Source: Bacteroidales bacterium
GTDB lineage: Bacteria > Bacteroidota > Bacteroidia > Bacteroidales > Muribaculaceae
NCBI GenBank assembly: GCA_015061005.1
Contig: SUXJ01000008.1
Span: 1-64,000 of the forward strand
Reading direction: 5' to 3'
Length of the DNA: 64,000 bases
This document shows, one piece after another, positions 53,050 through 61,096 of the stretch. Every line of letters starts with the position of its first letter. Position 1 is the stretch's first letter. The notes under the pieces are model-generated. The model was not told where the DNA came from. It did no database searches and saw nothing but the letters and a program-made list of their open reading frames with translations. Made by a program: the position numbers and the translations under genes.

Positions 53050-53379
53050 ATGATGACACTTAATGAATATCAAGATGCGGCACTTCGAACCGCAATTTAT
53101 CCACGAGAGCGTTCAATCGTGTATCCTGTCCTCGGCTTGACGGGCGAGGCCGGCGAGGTTGCCGACAAGGTTAAGAAGACTATTCGCGACAATGACGGGC
53201 AGTTTGATGCGGCGCATAGGGCAGATATTGCCCGGGAGTTGGGCGATGTGATGTGGTATGTTGCAGCAATGGCACGAGACTTGGGCTATACGCTTGAGGA
53301 GGTGGCGCGGATGAACGTGGAAAAATTAGCGTCGCGCGCTGCGCGGAATCAGCTCCACGGCAGCGGCGACGACCGATGA
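53050..53379 (+). CDS. MazG-like nucleotide pyrophosphohydrolase
   Basis: 109 residues. The all-alpha MazG fold is clear: 'YPVLGLTGEAGEVADKVKKT' (ExxE metal ligands) and 'IARELGDVMWYVAAMARDLG' (ExxD). Such enzymes remove pyrophosphate from nucleoside triphosphates, often for house-cleaning; the preferred nucleotide is not predictable. Single gene with a strong promoter. Confidence 0.92.
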   Translation: MMTLNEYQDAALRTAIYPRERSIVYPVLGLTGEAGEVADKVKKTIRDNDGQFDAAHRADIARELGDVMWYVAAMARDLGYTLEEVARMNVEKLASRAARNQLHGSGDDR

Positions 53380-53409
53380 TTAATTATGAGAGAGAGAAGG
53401 GGAGGGGCG

Positions 53410-53898
53410 TTATTTTTCGAACAGGGCTTCCTCTCCGGAGTGAACGATGGTGAGCGTTGATGGTTCGCCGGGTTCGTCGCTTACCGGTTCGTCAACGATT
53501 AGGTTGAACGTGAGCAAGCATACGGCTGCCGACTTGTCAACTTGATAGACCGACGTGCGAATTTGCAGTTTATATGAGCCGGGAATCAGCGAGGAAGTGT
53601 TGAGAGTGGCTGTAAAAGGCGGAAGAACTGTTTGAAACGTTGGCATTCCGTTCAGGTAGTATGTGGTGAGTCCGAGCACGGCTTCTTTGCCGTTGCGCGG
53701 TTCTGCCGTTATGCTTTCGATGACCAAGGGGGTGCCTTGGGTGATGTGGAGGGTATTGTCGGTGGGGTCTTGAGTGGCTCCGGTCATTACCACTTTGATA
53801 TCCACATCGGGCAGATCATTTGAATCATCATCGCATGCAGTGAGAAAGCCGAGGAGCGGCATCAGCAATGCGAGGGAAAGAAGTTTTTTAGTAGTCAT
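53410..53898 (-). CDS. Lipoprotein of unknown function
   Basis: 162 residues with lipobox 'LTAC' (Cys22). The mature part is an Ig-like beta-sandwich ('QGTPLVIESITAEP', 'LIPGSYKLQIRTSVYQVDKS'). No family recognised. A terminator separates it from the upstream agu genes, so it needs its own promoter or read-through. Confidence 0.75.
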   Translation of the reverse strand: MTTKKLLSLALLMPLLGFLTACDDDSNDLPDVDIKVVMTGATQDPTDNTLHITQGTPLVIESITAEPRNGKEAVLGLTTYYLNGMPTFQTVLPPFTATLNTSSLIPGSYKLQIRTSVYQVDKSAAVCLLTFNLIVDEPVSDEPGEPSTLTIVHSGEEALFEK

Positions 53899-53908
53899 AG
53901 CATAAAAA

Positions 53909-53939
53909 AATGTTGGGTGATTTTATTATACCCAACATT
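53909..53939 (-). terminator. Terminator after aguB
   Basis: AATGTTGGGT (53909-53918) pairs with ACCCAACATT (53930-53939). The A-run 53903-53910 gives a T-run on the minus strand. Confidence 0.8.
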
Positions 53940-53974
53940 CGGTTATATGAAAATGTTCAGAAGCGGTTTGGCTT

Positions 53975-54850
53975 TCAGTCGAGAAAACGCGAAGTGAGAC
54001 CTGAATAGGCATCGATGCGTCGGTCGCGGAGGAAGGGCCACCAACGGCGCACGTTTTCACTGCGTTGCATGTCGATGTCGATAACCGCAATGTCTTCGCT
54101 ATCGTTTGGCGACCGGTGGAGGAATTCGCCTTGAGGGCCGCATACGAAACTTGAACCCCAGAACGTGATGCCTCCGGTGACTCCCGAGGGGTCGGGTTCG
54201 TAGCCTACGCGGTTGACGCTGACCACGGGGAGTCCGTTGGCAATGGCATGAGCGCGCTGTATGGTTATCCATGCCGTGCGTTGGCGTTCTTGTTCCTCTT
54301 TGGGGTCGGTGCTTTCAGTGCCAATCGCAGTAGGGTAAATCAAGATTTCGGCACCTTTGAGAGCCATTAGGCGCGCAGCTTCGGGGTACCATTGATCCCA
54401 ACACACTAATACTCCGAGCTTGCCCACTGAAGTGGAAATCGGTTCAAAGCCGAGGTCGCCGGGAGTGAAATAAAATTTTTCATAGTATGCGGGATCGTCG
54501 GGAATGTGCATCTTACGATATTTGCCGGCAATGGAGCCATCGGAATCAAGGACCACGGCGGTGTTATGATACAAGCCGGGTGCGCGTCGCTCAAAGAGTG
54601 AAGTGACAATGACCGTTCCGGTTTCGCGTGCCAGCGAGCCGTAGAACTCGGTTGATGGTCCCGGAATCGGTTCAGCCAAAGAGCAGAGATCCACATTTTC
54701 GGTTTGGCAGAAATATAGACCTTCGTGAAGTTCCTGATTCACGATGAGTTTTGCCCCTTGGGCTGCGAGGGCTTTTATTTTTTCAGCAATGCGTGCGCGA
54801 TTATCGGCCAAATTGCCGGTGTTGTGTTGTTGGATTATGCCTGTTTTCAT
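53975..54850 (-). CDS. aguB: N-carbamoylputrescine amidohydrolase
   Basis: 291 residues from ATG 54850 ('MKTGIIQQHNTGNLADNRAR'). An upstream in-frame ATG at 54892 lies inside aguA and is less likely. The nitrilase triad is visible: Glu in 'VNQELHEGLYF', Lys in 'YRKMHIPDDP', Cys in 'VLVCWDQWYPEAARLMALKG'. It cuts N-carbamoylputrescine to putrescine, CO2 and ammonia, completing the route begun by AguA. The start overlaps the aguA stop by four bases. Confidence 0.95.
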   Translation of the reverse strand: MKTGIIQQHNTGNLADNRARIAEKIKALAAQGAKLIVNQELHEGLYFCQTENVDLCSLAEPIPGPSTEFYGSLARETGTVIVTSLFERRAPGLYHNTAVVLDSDGSIAGKYRKMHIPDDPAYYEKFYFTPGDLGFEPISTSVGKLGVLVCWDQWYPEAARLMALKGAEILIYPTAIGTESTDPKEEQERQRTAWITIQRAHAIANGLPVVSVNRVGYEPDPSGVTGGITFWGSSFVCGPQGEFLHRSPNDSEDIAVIDIDMQRSENVRRWWPFLRDRRIDAYSGLTSRFLD

Positions 54851-55836
54851 GAAAAGGAAAAAGCGTTGAATGGTACTTGCATAGTAGCGCAATGGAGCGA
54901 GCCATGCTGACGGATAAGGGCTCGGCAGTCAACCGGAATGATTTGACGGTCGGGGAATACGGTTTGAAGGACTCGCCGAGCGTTGTTGTCATTGTCAGGT
55001 TGGTTATATGTTGGCATCAAGACCGCCTTTTCGGTCACGAGATAGTTTGCGTACGTAGCCGGCAGAGGAGAGCCGTCATCGGGGTCCGAAATGGGGTCGG
55101 GCATGGGCAGACGGACAAGGTTGAATGGCAGAGAGTCGGCGTTGGTCATTTGTTGCAGCTGCTCACGGTGAGACTCGATGGTGTAAACAATCGTATTTCC
55201 GGGTGCGAGTCGGGCAATGGTGTCAATGTGTCCGTCTGTGTCGTCGCCGGGGAGCGGTTCGCATTCGAGCCAGAGGAGTTTGCGAGCATGAAGTCGAGTC
55301 AGAACTTGGCGCGTAATTTCCTCACGAGTCATTGGCTCATTTCGATTCGGGGCAAGGAGGCAGCATGAAGTGGTCAGCAGGGTACCGCAGCCATCGGATT
55401 CGATTGAGCCTCCTTCAAAGACAAAGTCTTTATGGCACAGTACCGGGGCGGTAATAACATTGCGCTCAGCGAGGGTGCGAGTGGTTTGGTTATCGAAGTT
55501 TGAGGCAAATTTTTGCCCCCAAGCGTTAAATCGGAAGTCGAGCAGGGAGCCTGATGCAAGGGTTAGCGGACCGTAGTCGCGAATCCAAGTATCGTTAGTG
55601 TCAATATGAATGATTTGCAGTCCGGGAAGGCTTAAGTCCGGTGCTTCATCTTTCGGGGCGAGGAGAATCACACGCTCTCCGACCATGAGCAGGGCATCAA
55701 TGATTGCACGGTAGCATTCTTGCACCTCTTGGAGCATATAGTTCCAATCAGTGGCAGAGTGGGGCCACGACAGCATCACTGCGCCGTGTGGTTCCCATTC
55801 CGCAGGGAAGCGGTCATTAGTTGTCGTATTCATCAT
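54847..55836 (-). CDS. aguA: Agmatine deiminase
   Basis: 329 residues. It turns agmatine into N-carbamoylputrescine. Family blocks: 'FPAEWEPHGAVMLSWPHSAT', 'DTNDTWIRDYGPL', 'FVFEGGSIESDGCGTLLTT', 'LPGDDTDGHIDT' and the catalytic Cys316 in 'HGSLHCATMQVP'. Second gene of the unit small acidic protein-aguA-aguB. The small gene's stop overlaps its start by 20 bases. Confidence 0.95.
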   Translation of the reverse strand: MMNTTTNDRFPAEWEPHGAVMLSWPHSATDWNYMLQEVQECYRAIIDALLMVGERVILLAPKDEAPDLSLPGLQIIHIDTNDTWIRDYGPLTLASGSLLDFRFNAWGQKFASNFDNQTTRTLAERNVITAPVLCHKDFVFEGGSIESDGCGTLLTTSCCLLAPNRNEPMTREEITRQVLTRLHARKLLWLECEPLPGDDTDGHIDTIARLAPGNTIVYTIESHREQLQQMTNADSLPFNLVRLPMPDPISDPDDGSPLPATYANYLVTEKAVLMPTYNQPDNDNNARRVLQTVFPDRQIIPVDCRALIRQHGSLHCATMQVPFNAFSFS

Positions 55837-56053
55837 TTAGGGTGTCCCAAACTTCATTTTGGTCCGCAATGTATTCCTCGGCAAAGTCAAGAAAACCTCG
55901 GCGTTCCGTGTGGCCGGTTTCATCGCACCACTCCCGATATTGCTCATGGAGTTCATCATCGTCGGCAATCATGCGCTTGAACTCAGCTTCGGCAAGATCG
56001 ACGGCGCGATTGTTTTTCAGGATTTGTTCGAAAAGGTCTGTTATATTTTCCAT
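55817..56053 (-). CDS. Small acidic protein leading the agu operon
   Basis: 78 residues, very acidic, all-helical in appearance ('AVDLAEAEFKRMIADDDELH', 'FLDFAEEYIADQNEVWDTLN'). No family recognised. A full promoter stands before it and its end overlaps aguA by 20 bases, which supports translation. It may be a regulator or partner of AguA, or an unrelated passenger. Confidence 0.75.
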   Translation of the reverse strand: MENITDLFEQILKNNRAVDLAEAEFKRMIADDDELHEQYREWCDETGHTERRGFLDFAEEYIADQNEVWDTLNDEYDN

Positions 56054-56083
56054 GGATTAAATGAAGAGTATTTAGGTTAGTGA

Positions 56084-56115
56084 CAAAGATACGAAAAATT
56101 TGTCGATGGTGCAAA
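56084..56115 (-). promoter_or_regulatory. Promoter of the agu operon
   Basis: Minus strand: TTTG (56115-56112), exactly 20 bases, TATCTTTG (56091-56084), 30 bases before ATG 56053. It begins just past the hom stop codon. Confidence 0.85.
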
Positions 56116-56117
56116 TC

Positions 56118-57317
56118 TTAATCGCGAGGATATGCCGCGAGGAACACGTTGCGCTTTCTTAGTTCGGGCGCAGCGGCTTGCAGCGCACGCAGAGAAGTGA
56201 TTCCGACCACATAGTTGTAGGCTTCCGAGGTGTATTTCTCGCTAATTGAGTCAAACTCAAGGAGATTCAGGTCTTGAGGACGAACGTAGCGGTAATAGAT
56301 GCGGAAGTGTACGTCTTCGGTAAATTCAGGCAGATTACCGGCATGAGAGTTTCGCTTTTTGTACTCATAGCGATAGTCGTATTGTGAAGCGGTTATGTCG
56401 CTGAGAATTGCAGATCCGGTTGGAAATCCGCCAGCTCCTCGACCGAACATGAATTGCTTGTCGTAGCAAAGCCCTTTGATGACCACTCCGTTGAATTCAT
56501 CGTCAACGCCATAAATATACTTGTCTTGGGACAGGAGCTGCGGAACTACGCACATGCAGATGCGTCCGTCGGCGAGCTTTTCAACGTGGCCAACGAGTTT
56601 GATACGTCGATTTTTTTCGTTGGCAAATGTAATGTCTGCATTGCTGAGGTTGGAGATGCCGAAGGTAAATATTCGCGACGGCTCCACGTAGGTTCCAAAC
56701 GCATGAACCGTAATAATAACGAGCTTAGACAGCGCATCCCAACCGTCAACATCGAGACTCGGGTCGCTTTCGGCAAATCCGGCTTCTTGAGCTTGGCGCA
56801 GAGCTTCGTCATAGGAGATGCCTTCCTTGAATATCTTTGTGAGGATATAGTTCGATGAACCGTTGAGAATGCCTTTGACCGATATTAGCAAGTCGTTGTC
56901 ATAGTATTCTTCAAGGTTGCGAATCACCGGGATACTGCCGCAGGCGGAGGCATCGTAGAGCAGGGTTCCGTTATGTTTGGTTTGAAGCTCAATCAATTCG
57001 GGCAGATGAGCCGCGAGCATTTTTTTGTTTCCGGAAACTGCGGTGAGCCCTTTTTGCAGTGCTCGACGAATGATAAAGAGCGAAGCTTCGGCATCGTCAA
57101 TCAGTTCGACGATAAGATTAATGTCGGGGTCGTTGAAAATGTCGTCGGGATTAGTAGTGAAGTTAGCGGTGACGCCGCGTTCTTTGCTGTTAGAGCGAAC
57201 GCAGATAGTTTTGATTTCAACTCCTGAGGGTTTGGTTGTTGCAATCAGGTCAAAAAGCGCGCGGCCAACTGTGCCGAAGCCGAAAAGGCCTATTGTAAGA
57301 TTTTTGCGGTGGGTCAT
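56118..57317 (-). CDS. hom: Homoserine dehydrogenase
   Basis: 399 residues. Rossmann start 'IGLFGFGTVGRALFDLI'; 'AVSGNKKMLAAH', 'ASACGSIPVIRNLEEY', 'LNGSSNYILTKI', and the catalytic Lys/Asp region 'GFAESDPSLDVDGWDALSKL'. It makes homoserine for threonine and methionine. No fused aspartokinase and no clear ACT domain at the C-terminus, so feedback control must come from elsewhere or be absent. The start overlaps the metX stop by four bases. Confidence 0.94.
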   Translation of the reverse strand: MTHRKNLTIGLFGFGTVGRALFDLIATTKPSGVEIKTICVRSNSKERGVTANFTTNPDDIFNDPDINLIVELIDDAEASLFIIRRALQKGLTAVSGNKKMLAAHLPELIELQTKHNGTLLYDASACGSIPVIRNLEEYYDNDLLISVKGILNGSSNYILTKIFKEGISYDEALRQAQEAGFAESDPSLDVDGWDALSKLVIITVHAFGTYVEPSRIFTFGISNLSNADITFANEKNRRIKLVGHVEKLADGRICMCVVPQLLSQDKYIYGVDDEFNGVVIKGLCYDKQFMFGRGAGGFPTGSAILSDITASQYDYRYEYKKRNSHAGNLPEFTEDVHFRIYYRYVRPQDLNLLEFDSISEKYTSEAYNYVVGITSLRALQAAAPELRKRNVFLAAYPRD

Positions 57318-58333
57318 AGCTGCATGAAACGATTAATTATGGTGTTTAGTTTTTTGTGTTCGACGAGGAAGCCATCGTGACCGAAGTCGCTTTCAATGGT
57401 TTCCAATTGGGCATTTGAGATATGCTGAGCCAACTCTTGAGCCTCTGCGAGGGTGAAGAGGATATCGGACGTGATACCGACAACGAGAGTTTTGGCTTTA
57501 ATGTCGGCGAGAGCCTTAGCAATTCCGCCGCGATTTCGGCCGATATCATGAGAATCAACGGCGCGAGTTAATCGGAAATAGCTGTAAGCATTGAATCGGG
57601 CGCAAAGTTTATCTCCTTGGTGGACCTGATATGAGTGCACACGACGTCGGAACGGATTTTCGGGGTCGGTTTCGGCTCCTTGATCAGCTTGAGTCAGATT
57701 ATATGCGGCAGGACCACGATAGCTTAGCAAGGCATTGGCGCGTGCAGCGGCTAATCCGCGCATTCCGGCATCGGGAGAGTTCGTTCCGTAGGTTGTGTCT
57801 GCCAATATGGTCATTCGCTGCGTTTCATTGAATCCGGCAGCCCATGGAGAGGTGACAGCCGATGTGGCAATCAGTGCGATTCGGCGTGGGAAATCAGGTT
57901 CCATAACTGCCCATTCCATACATTGAAAACCGCCGAGCGAACTTCCGATTAGGAGCTCTACTTTTGAAATGCCGAGGTGGGCTGCCAAGAGTTGATGAGC
58001 GCGAACCATGTCACGCACAGTCATTTGCGGAAAAGTATCGTAGTAGGGCTGTCCGGTAGTCGGATTAATACTTAACGGACCGGTTGTGCCGTAATGGGAG
58101 CCTATGATATTTGCGCAGACAATGAAATATTTCTCCGGGTCGAGGAAACAACCGGGTTCAACAGTGTTTGGCCACCAATCGGCCACGTCGCTGTTTGCGG
58201 TCAAAGCGTGACACACCCAAATCACATTGTCGGCTTCGGCACTGAGGGTCCCGAATGTGTGGTATGCAATTGTGAGTTCAGGCAAAACTTCGCCTGATTC
58301 AAGATGAAACGGTTTGTTTATGTTTAGTACCAT
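57314..58333 (-). CDS. metX: Homoserine O-acetyltransferase
   Basis: 339 residues, alpha/beta hydrolase fold. Nucleophile Ser in 'LLIGSSLGGFQCMEWAVMEP'; 'VGITSDILFTLAEAQELAQH' and the closing Asp/His in 'ESDFGHDGFLVE'. It uses the homoserine made by Hom, encoded next, for methionine synthesis; some relatives prefer succinyl-CoA, so the acyl group is inferred. The start overlaps the lptD stop by ten bases. Confidence 0.92.
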   Translation of the reverse strand: MVLNINKPFHLESGEVLPELTIAYHTFGTLSAEADNVIWVCHALTANSDVADWWPNTVEPGCFLDPEKYFIVCANIIGSHYGTTGPLSINPTTGQPYYDTFPQMTVRDMVRAHQLLAAHLGISKVELLIGSSLGGFQCMEWAVMEPDFPRRIALIATSAVTSPWAAGFNETQRMTILADTTYGTNSPDAGMRGLAAARANALLSYRGPAAYNLTQADQGAETDPENPFRRRVHSYQVHQGDKLCARFNAYSYFRLTRAVDSHDIGRNRGGIAKALADIKAKTLVVGITSDILFTLAEAQELAQHISNAQLETIESDFGHDGFLVEHKKLNTIINRFMQL

Positions 58334-61011
58334 TCGATGCCGGAAGAATAAGATGAGCGTTTATCGTATTTAATATCGCTAAGCATTGATGACTTAATGG
58401 CGATATGGAAATTATAGCTTTTGTAAGGGCCTATGGGAACGAAACTTGCGGTCATGGTGAAGCAATGAAGATCTCGACTGATGTTGCAGTTCATATAGGC
58501 GATTTTTTTGAGTTTAAAGTCGTAAGAGGCAGAAAAACTCAGATTCCAGTCGGGTGTAGGACGAATAGAGCCCGAGAAACTGAGGTTGTGGGTCAGTCGC
58601 CCGTTGTATTCCATTTTCTCCTTGTTGAAGTCACCATATCCGTAGTTGACTGAATAATTGATAGAGAAGTTCCAAGGGCATTCCCATTTGAAATACCCCT
58701 CATCGGTGAATTCATTTGAGCTGCCGGCGTTGCTGCCTCCTCTTCGTTGACGATTTGACCTTGCTGAACGGGTATTTTCTTCCGAGTCGGAATCAGACTC
58801 CGAATCGGTATCTTTTCGCTTGCGAATTTTGCGGAAAAGGTTGGTAAAGGTGGCATTATTAAAGTTGTATGAAAAACTTGTGCCGGTTGAGGACAGGCGT
58901 CCGAGTCCTTTTCCGGCTTGCAATCGGGTAACATTGCAGCGATATGGATTGCCGTATTCGTTGAGTTTATAGGTGTAAACGTCCCATGTTGCAGAAAGAT
59001 TGAGGTTAAATCCCTTGGTGAGACGCAGGAGAATAGACGTGTTTATGTTACTCCAATTCAGTGAGTCGGCAGCAAAATTATAACTTTGGCTTACGGTGAA
59101 ATTCTCAATGAGCGAAATCTTTTTTTCGCCAACCGAATCATTCGTGGCAACTTTCATCTCGAGGTTATTGGCCAATGATACGCTCACGATGCCGCTTTTT
59201 CCGCGTCCGGGAACTCCGAAAATAGCATTGGGGAACATGGAATAAACTTTTTCTTGTTCCTTACCGCGAGAGTCGGTGTAGGTGTACCTCCCGTAGTAGC
59301 CCCAGCCGGGCGCACCAAAGTCAGGCGAGCCGGAAATTGATATGGTGGGAGTCAATACGTGGCGTATCATTTTAACTTTTTTACCGAATAGCGGTTGCCA
59401 AAAGCCATAGATTTTAGTAGAAAGCCCCAGCGAAGCATTAAAGTCAAAAACGTTATATAGGCTGTATGTTGTATCACACACTTCGGCAGATGCAACGGGG
59501 TCCCATTGGCGCTTTACCTTTTGGGTATACATTCTGTCGTTTAAAGAAATTGATGGCGTGATGTTGATATATTTGAATAATTGGAAGGTAGCGGAAATGG
59601 GAACGGAGTGGCGCATGCCGTTACGCCAATCCTTGATAAGAGACTTCTTGAAAAATTCGTCTTGGTTTGCTGTCAGAGAGTTTTGGAGTTGTCCGGAGTA
59701 TGATAATTTAATTTTTTCATACCATTTTTCGGCACCTACTGCTCTTTTTCGTTTAAACGGTGCCACTTGTGACAACGATACCGACAAGTTAGGTAACGAC
59801 ACGTTGAGAGTGCCGTCTGAGGAACGTTGAGTGATGTTAAACCCGGTTGACAGAGTCCATTTGGTTCCGGGAAAACGATAGGTCATATTGACAGTTGAAC
59901 TCTTGGTGTTTTCCGTAAAAGCAGAATTATAGTAAGAGTTCACATTATTGCGCGAATATCCGCTTGTTGCAAAATTCACGCTTGCCGAGAACGTCATGTT
60001 AGGGTTGAATTTAGCATCCTGCTGGTGGCTCCACGTTACTTGAAAGTTTGTGGCTCGCGAGTAATTGGCAGAACCTTTTTCTCCGTCAACGGTGTTGAGG
60101 TAGCTAATGGAGAAGTTGCCGGAGAATTTGTAACGTTTTGAGTAACTGGAGCGAGCATTAAGCCCCCATGTGCCTTTAGTGTAAATTTGACCTGTAAGCG
60201 CCAAATCAATGTTGTCGTTAATGGCAAAATAATAGCCACCATTGTCAAGGTAGAAACCTCTGCGGTAATCATCGCCAATGGTTGGAAAAATGATGCCCGA
60301 GGAGTATTTTTTTGTGAAAGGGAAATATCCGAAAGGTACGGCTAAGGGTAGGGGAAGCCCGGCGAGTACCAAGTATGCCGGACCTGTCACAATGTTGCTT
60401 CCGGGTTTGACTTTACCTTTAGTTATTTGGAAATGGAAATGCGGGTCATCATGGTCCTCACATGTCGTGTATTGCCCGTCTTGAATAAAAAATTCGCCGT
60501 TTTCCATTTTCTTGGACTTACCACCGGTGAGGTAACCTTCTCCTTGCTGAGTGACTACGTTGGTAATAAAACCGCGTTCGGTTTTAAAATTGTAGCTCAT
60601 TTTCTCAGAATTATATGTATCACCTGCATTGGCAAACTCAGGCGAACCGATAACGTTTCCTATCGAGTCTGTGCGTCCACTTGCGTTAACATCGCTGGTC
60701 TTAAGGTCCATGTCAATGTTTTCGGCATTAAGAGCAAGGTCGCCGTAGGTTACTTTACCGGAGCCATACATGAAGGTTTTGCTGGTGCCAATGATAACCA
60801 TTGAGTCAGACGATTGAAAATTAACGGGATTTTCAAGGTCTACTTTCTGTCGGCGAATGCGAGATACTTTGCCTATTGAGTCGGTTGGATTTTGTACCGA
60901 GTCAGAGGCAATAGTGTGACTAACCCTCCCGACGTTGTCGGGAACTTGCGCAAAAGTAGTCAAAAAACCGACCAGCAAGAGGCAAAATATATGGAAAGCG
61001 CGTGTACGCAC
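58324..61011 (-). CDS. lptD: LptD-like outer-membrane LPS assembly protein
   Basis: 895 residues with a signal peptide ('IFCLLLVGFLTTFAQ'). The OstA/LptA-like N-domain (about 55-230) has 'GSGKVTYGDLALNAENIDMD' and 'GEFFIQDGQYTTCEDHDDPH'. The characteristic barrel entry 'PLPLAVPFGYFPFTKKYSSG' and 'GIIFPTIGDDYRRGFYLDNG' follow, then a long beta-barrel of aromatic-Gly strands to the final 'SSYSSGIEWY'. A charged Ser/Asp/Arg insert near 745-775 may be an outside loop. It places LPS in the outer leaflet. First gene of lptD-metX-hom. Confidence 0.9.
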   Translation of the reverse strand: MRTRAFHIFCLLLVGFLTTFAQVPDNVGRVSHTIASDSVQNPTDSIGKVSRIRRQKVDLENPVNFQSSDSMVIIGTSKTFMYGSGKVTYGDLALNAENIDMDLKTSDVNASGRTDSIGNVIGSPEFANAGDTYNSEKMSYNFKTERGFITNVVTQQGEGYLTGGKSKKMENGEFFIQDGQYTTCEDHDDPHFHFQITKGKVKPGSNIVTGPAYLVLAGLPLPLAVPFGYFPFTKKYSSGIIFPTIGDDYRRGFYLDNGGYYFAINDNIDLALTGQIYTKGTWGLNARSSYSKRYKFSGNFSISYLNTVDGEKGSANYSRATNFQVTWSHQQDAKFNPNMTFSASVNFATSGYSRNNVNSYYNSAFTENTKSSTVNMTYRFPGTKWTLSTGFNITQRSSDGTLNVSLPNLSVSLSQVAPFKRKRAVGAEKWYEKIKLSYSGQLQNSLTANQDEFFKKSLIKDWRNGMRHSVPISATFQLFKYINITPSISLNDRMYTQKVKRQWDPVASAEVCDTTYSLYNVFDFNASLGLSTKIYGFWQPLFGKKVKMIRHVLTPTISISGSPDFGAPGWGYYGRYTYTDSRGKEQEKVYSMFPNAIFGVPGRGKSGIVSVSLANNLEMKVATNDSVGEKKISLIENFTVSQSYNFAADSLNWSNINTSILLRLTKGFNLNLSATWDVYTYKLNEYGNPYRCNVTRLQAGKGLGRLSSTGTSFSYNFNNATFTNLFRKIRKRKDTDSESDSDSEENTRSARSNRQRRGGSNAGSSNEFTDEGYFKWECPWNFSINYSVNYGYGDFNKEKMEYNGRLTHNLSFSGSIRPTPDWNLSFSASYDFKLKKIAYMNCNISRDLHCFTMTASFVPIGPYKSYNFHIAIKSSMLSDIKYDKRSSYSSGIEWY

Positions 61012-61034
61012 AATATAGTATCAAAAATTAGGTG

Positions 61035-61042
61035 CAAATTTA
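61035..61042 (-). promoter_or_regulatory. -7 promoter box of lptD-metX-hom
   Basis: Minus-strand TAAATTTG, 23 bases before ATG 61011. Confidence 0.6.
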
Positions 61043-61051
61043 CGCAGAATT

Positions 61052-61083
61052 ATTGTAAATATTCGTTAAATCACTTAAATTTG
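61052..61083 (+). promoter_or_regulatory. Promoter of the transporter gene
   Basis: ATTG (61052-61055), 20 bases, TAAATTTG (61076-61083), 13 bases before ATG 61097. It diverges from the lptD promoter within 85 bases. Confidence 0.65.
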
Positions 61084-61096
61084 CACGTGCAAAACT

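Noticed and set aside
52343-53073. Long open frames on both strands through the repeat array (LTSRCASLTRCLHEAN-type translation)
   Set aside because: They are by-products of a 126-bp repeat whose length is a multiple of three. The same peptide appears from the repeat copy at 28.2 kb, and no start signal or domain supports them.
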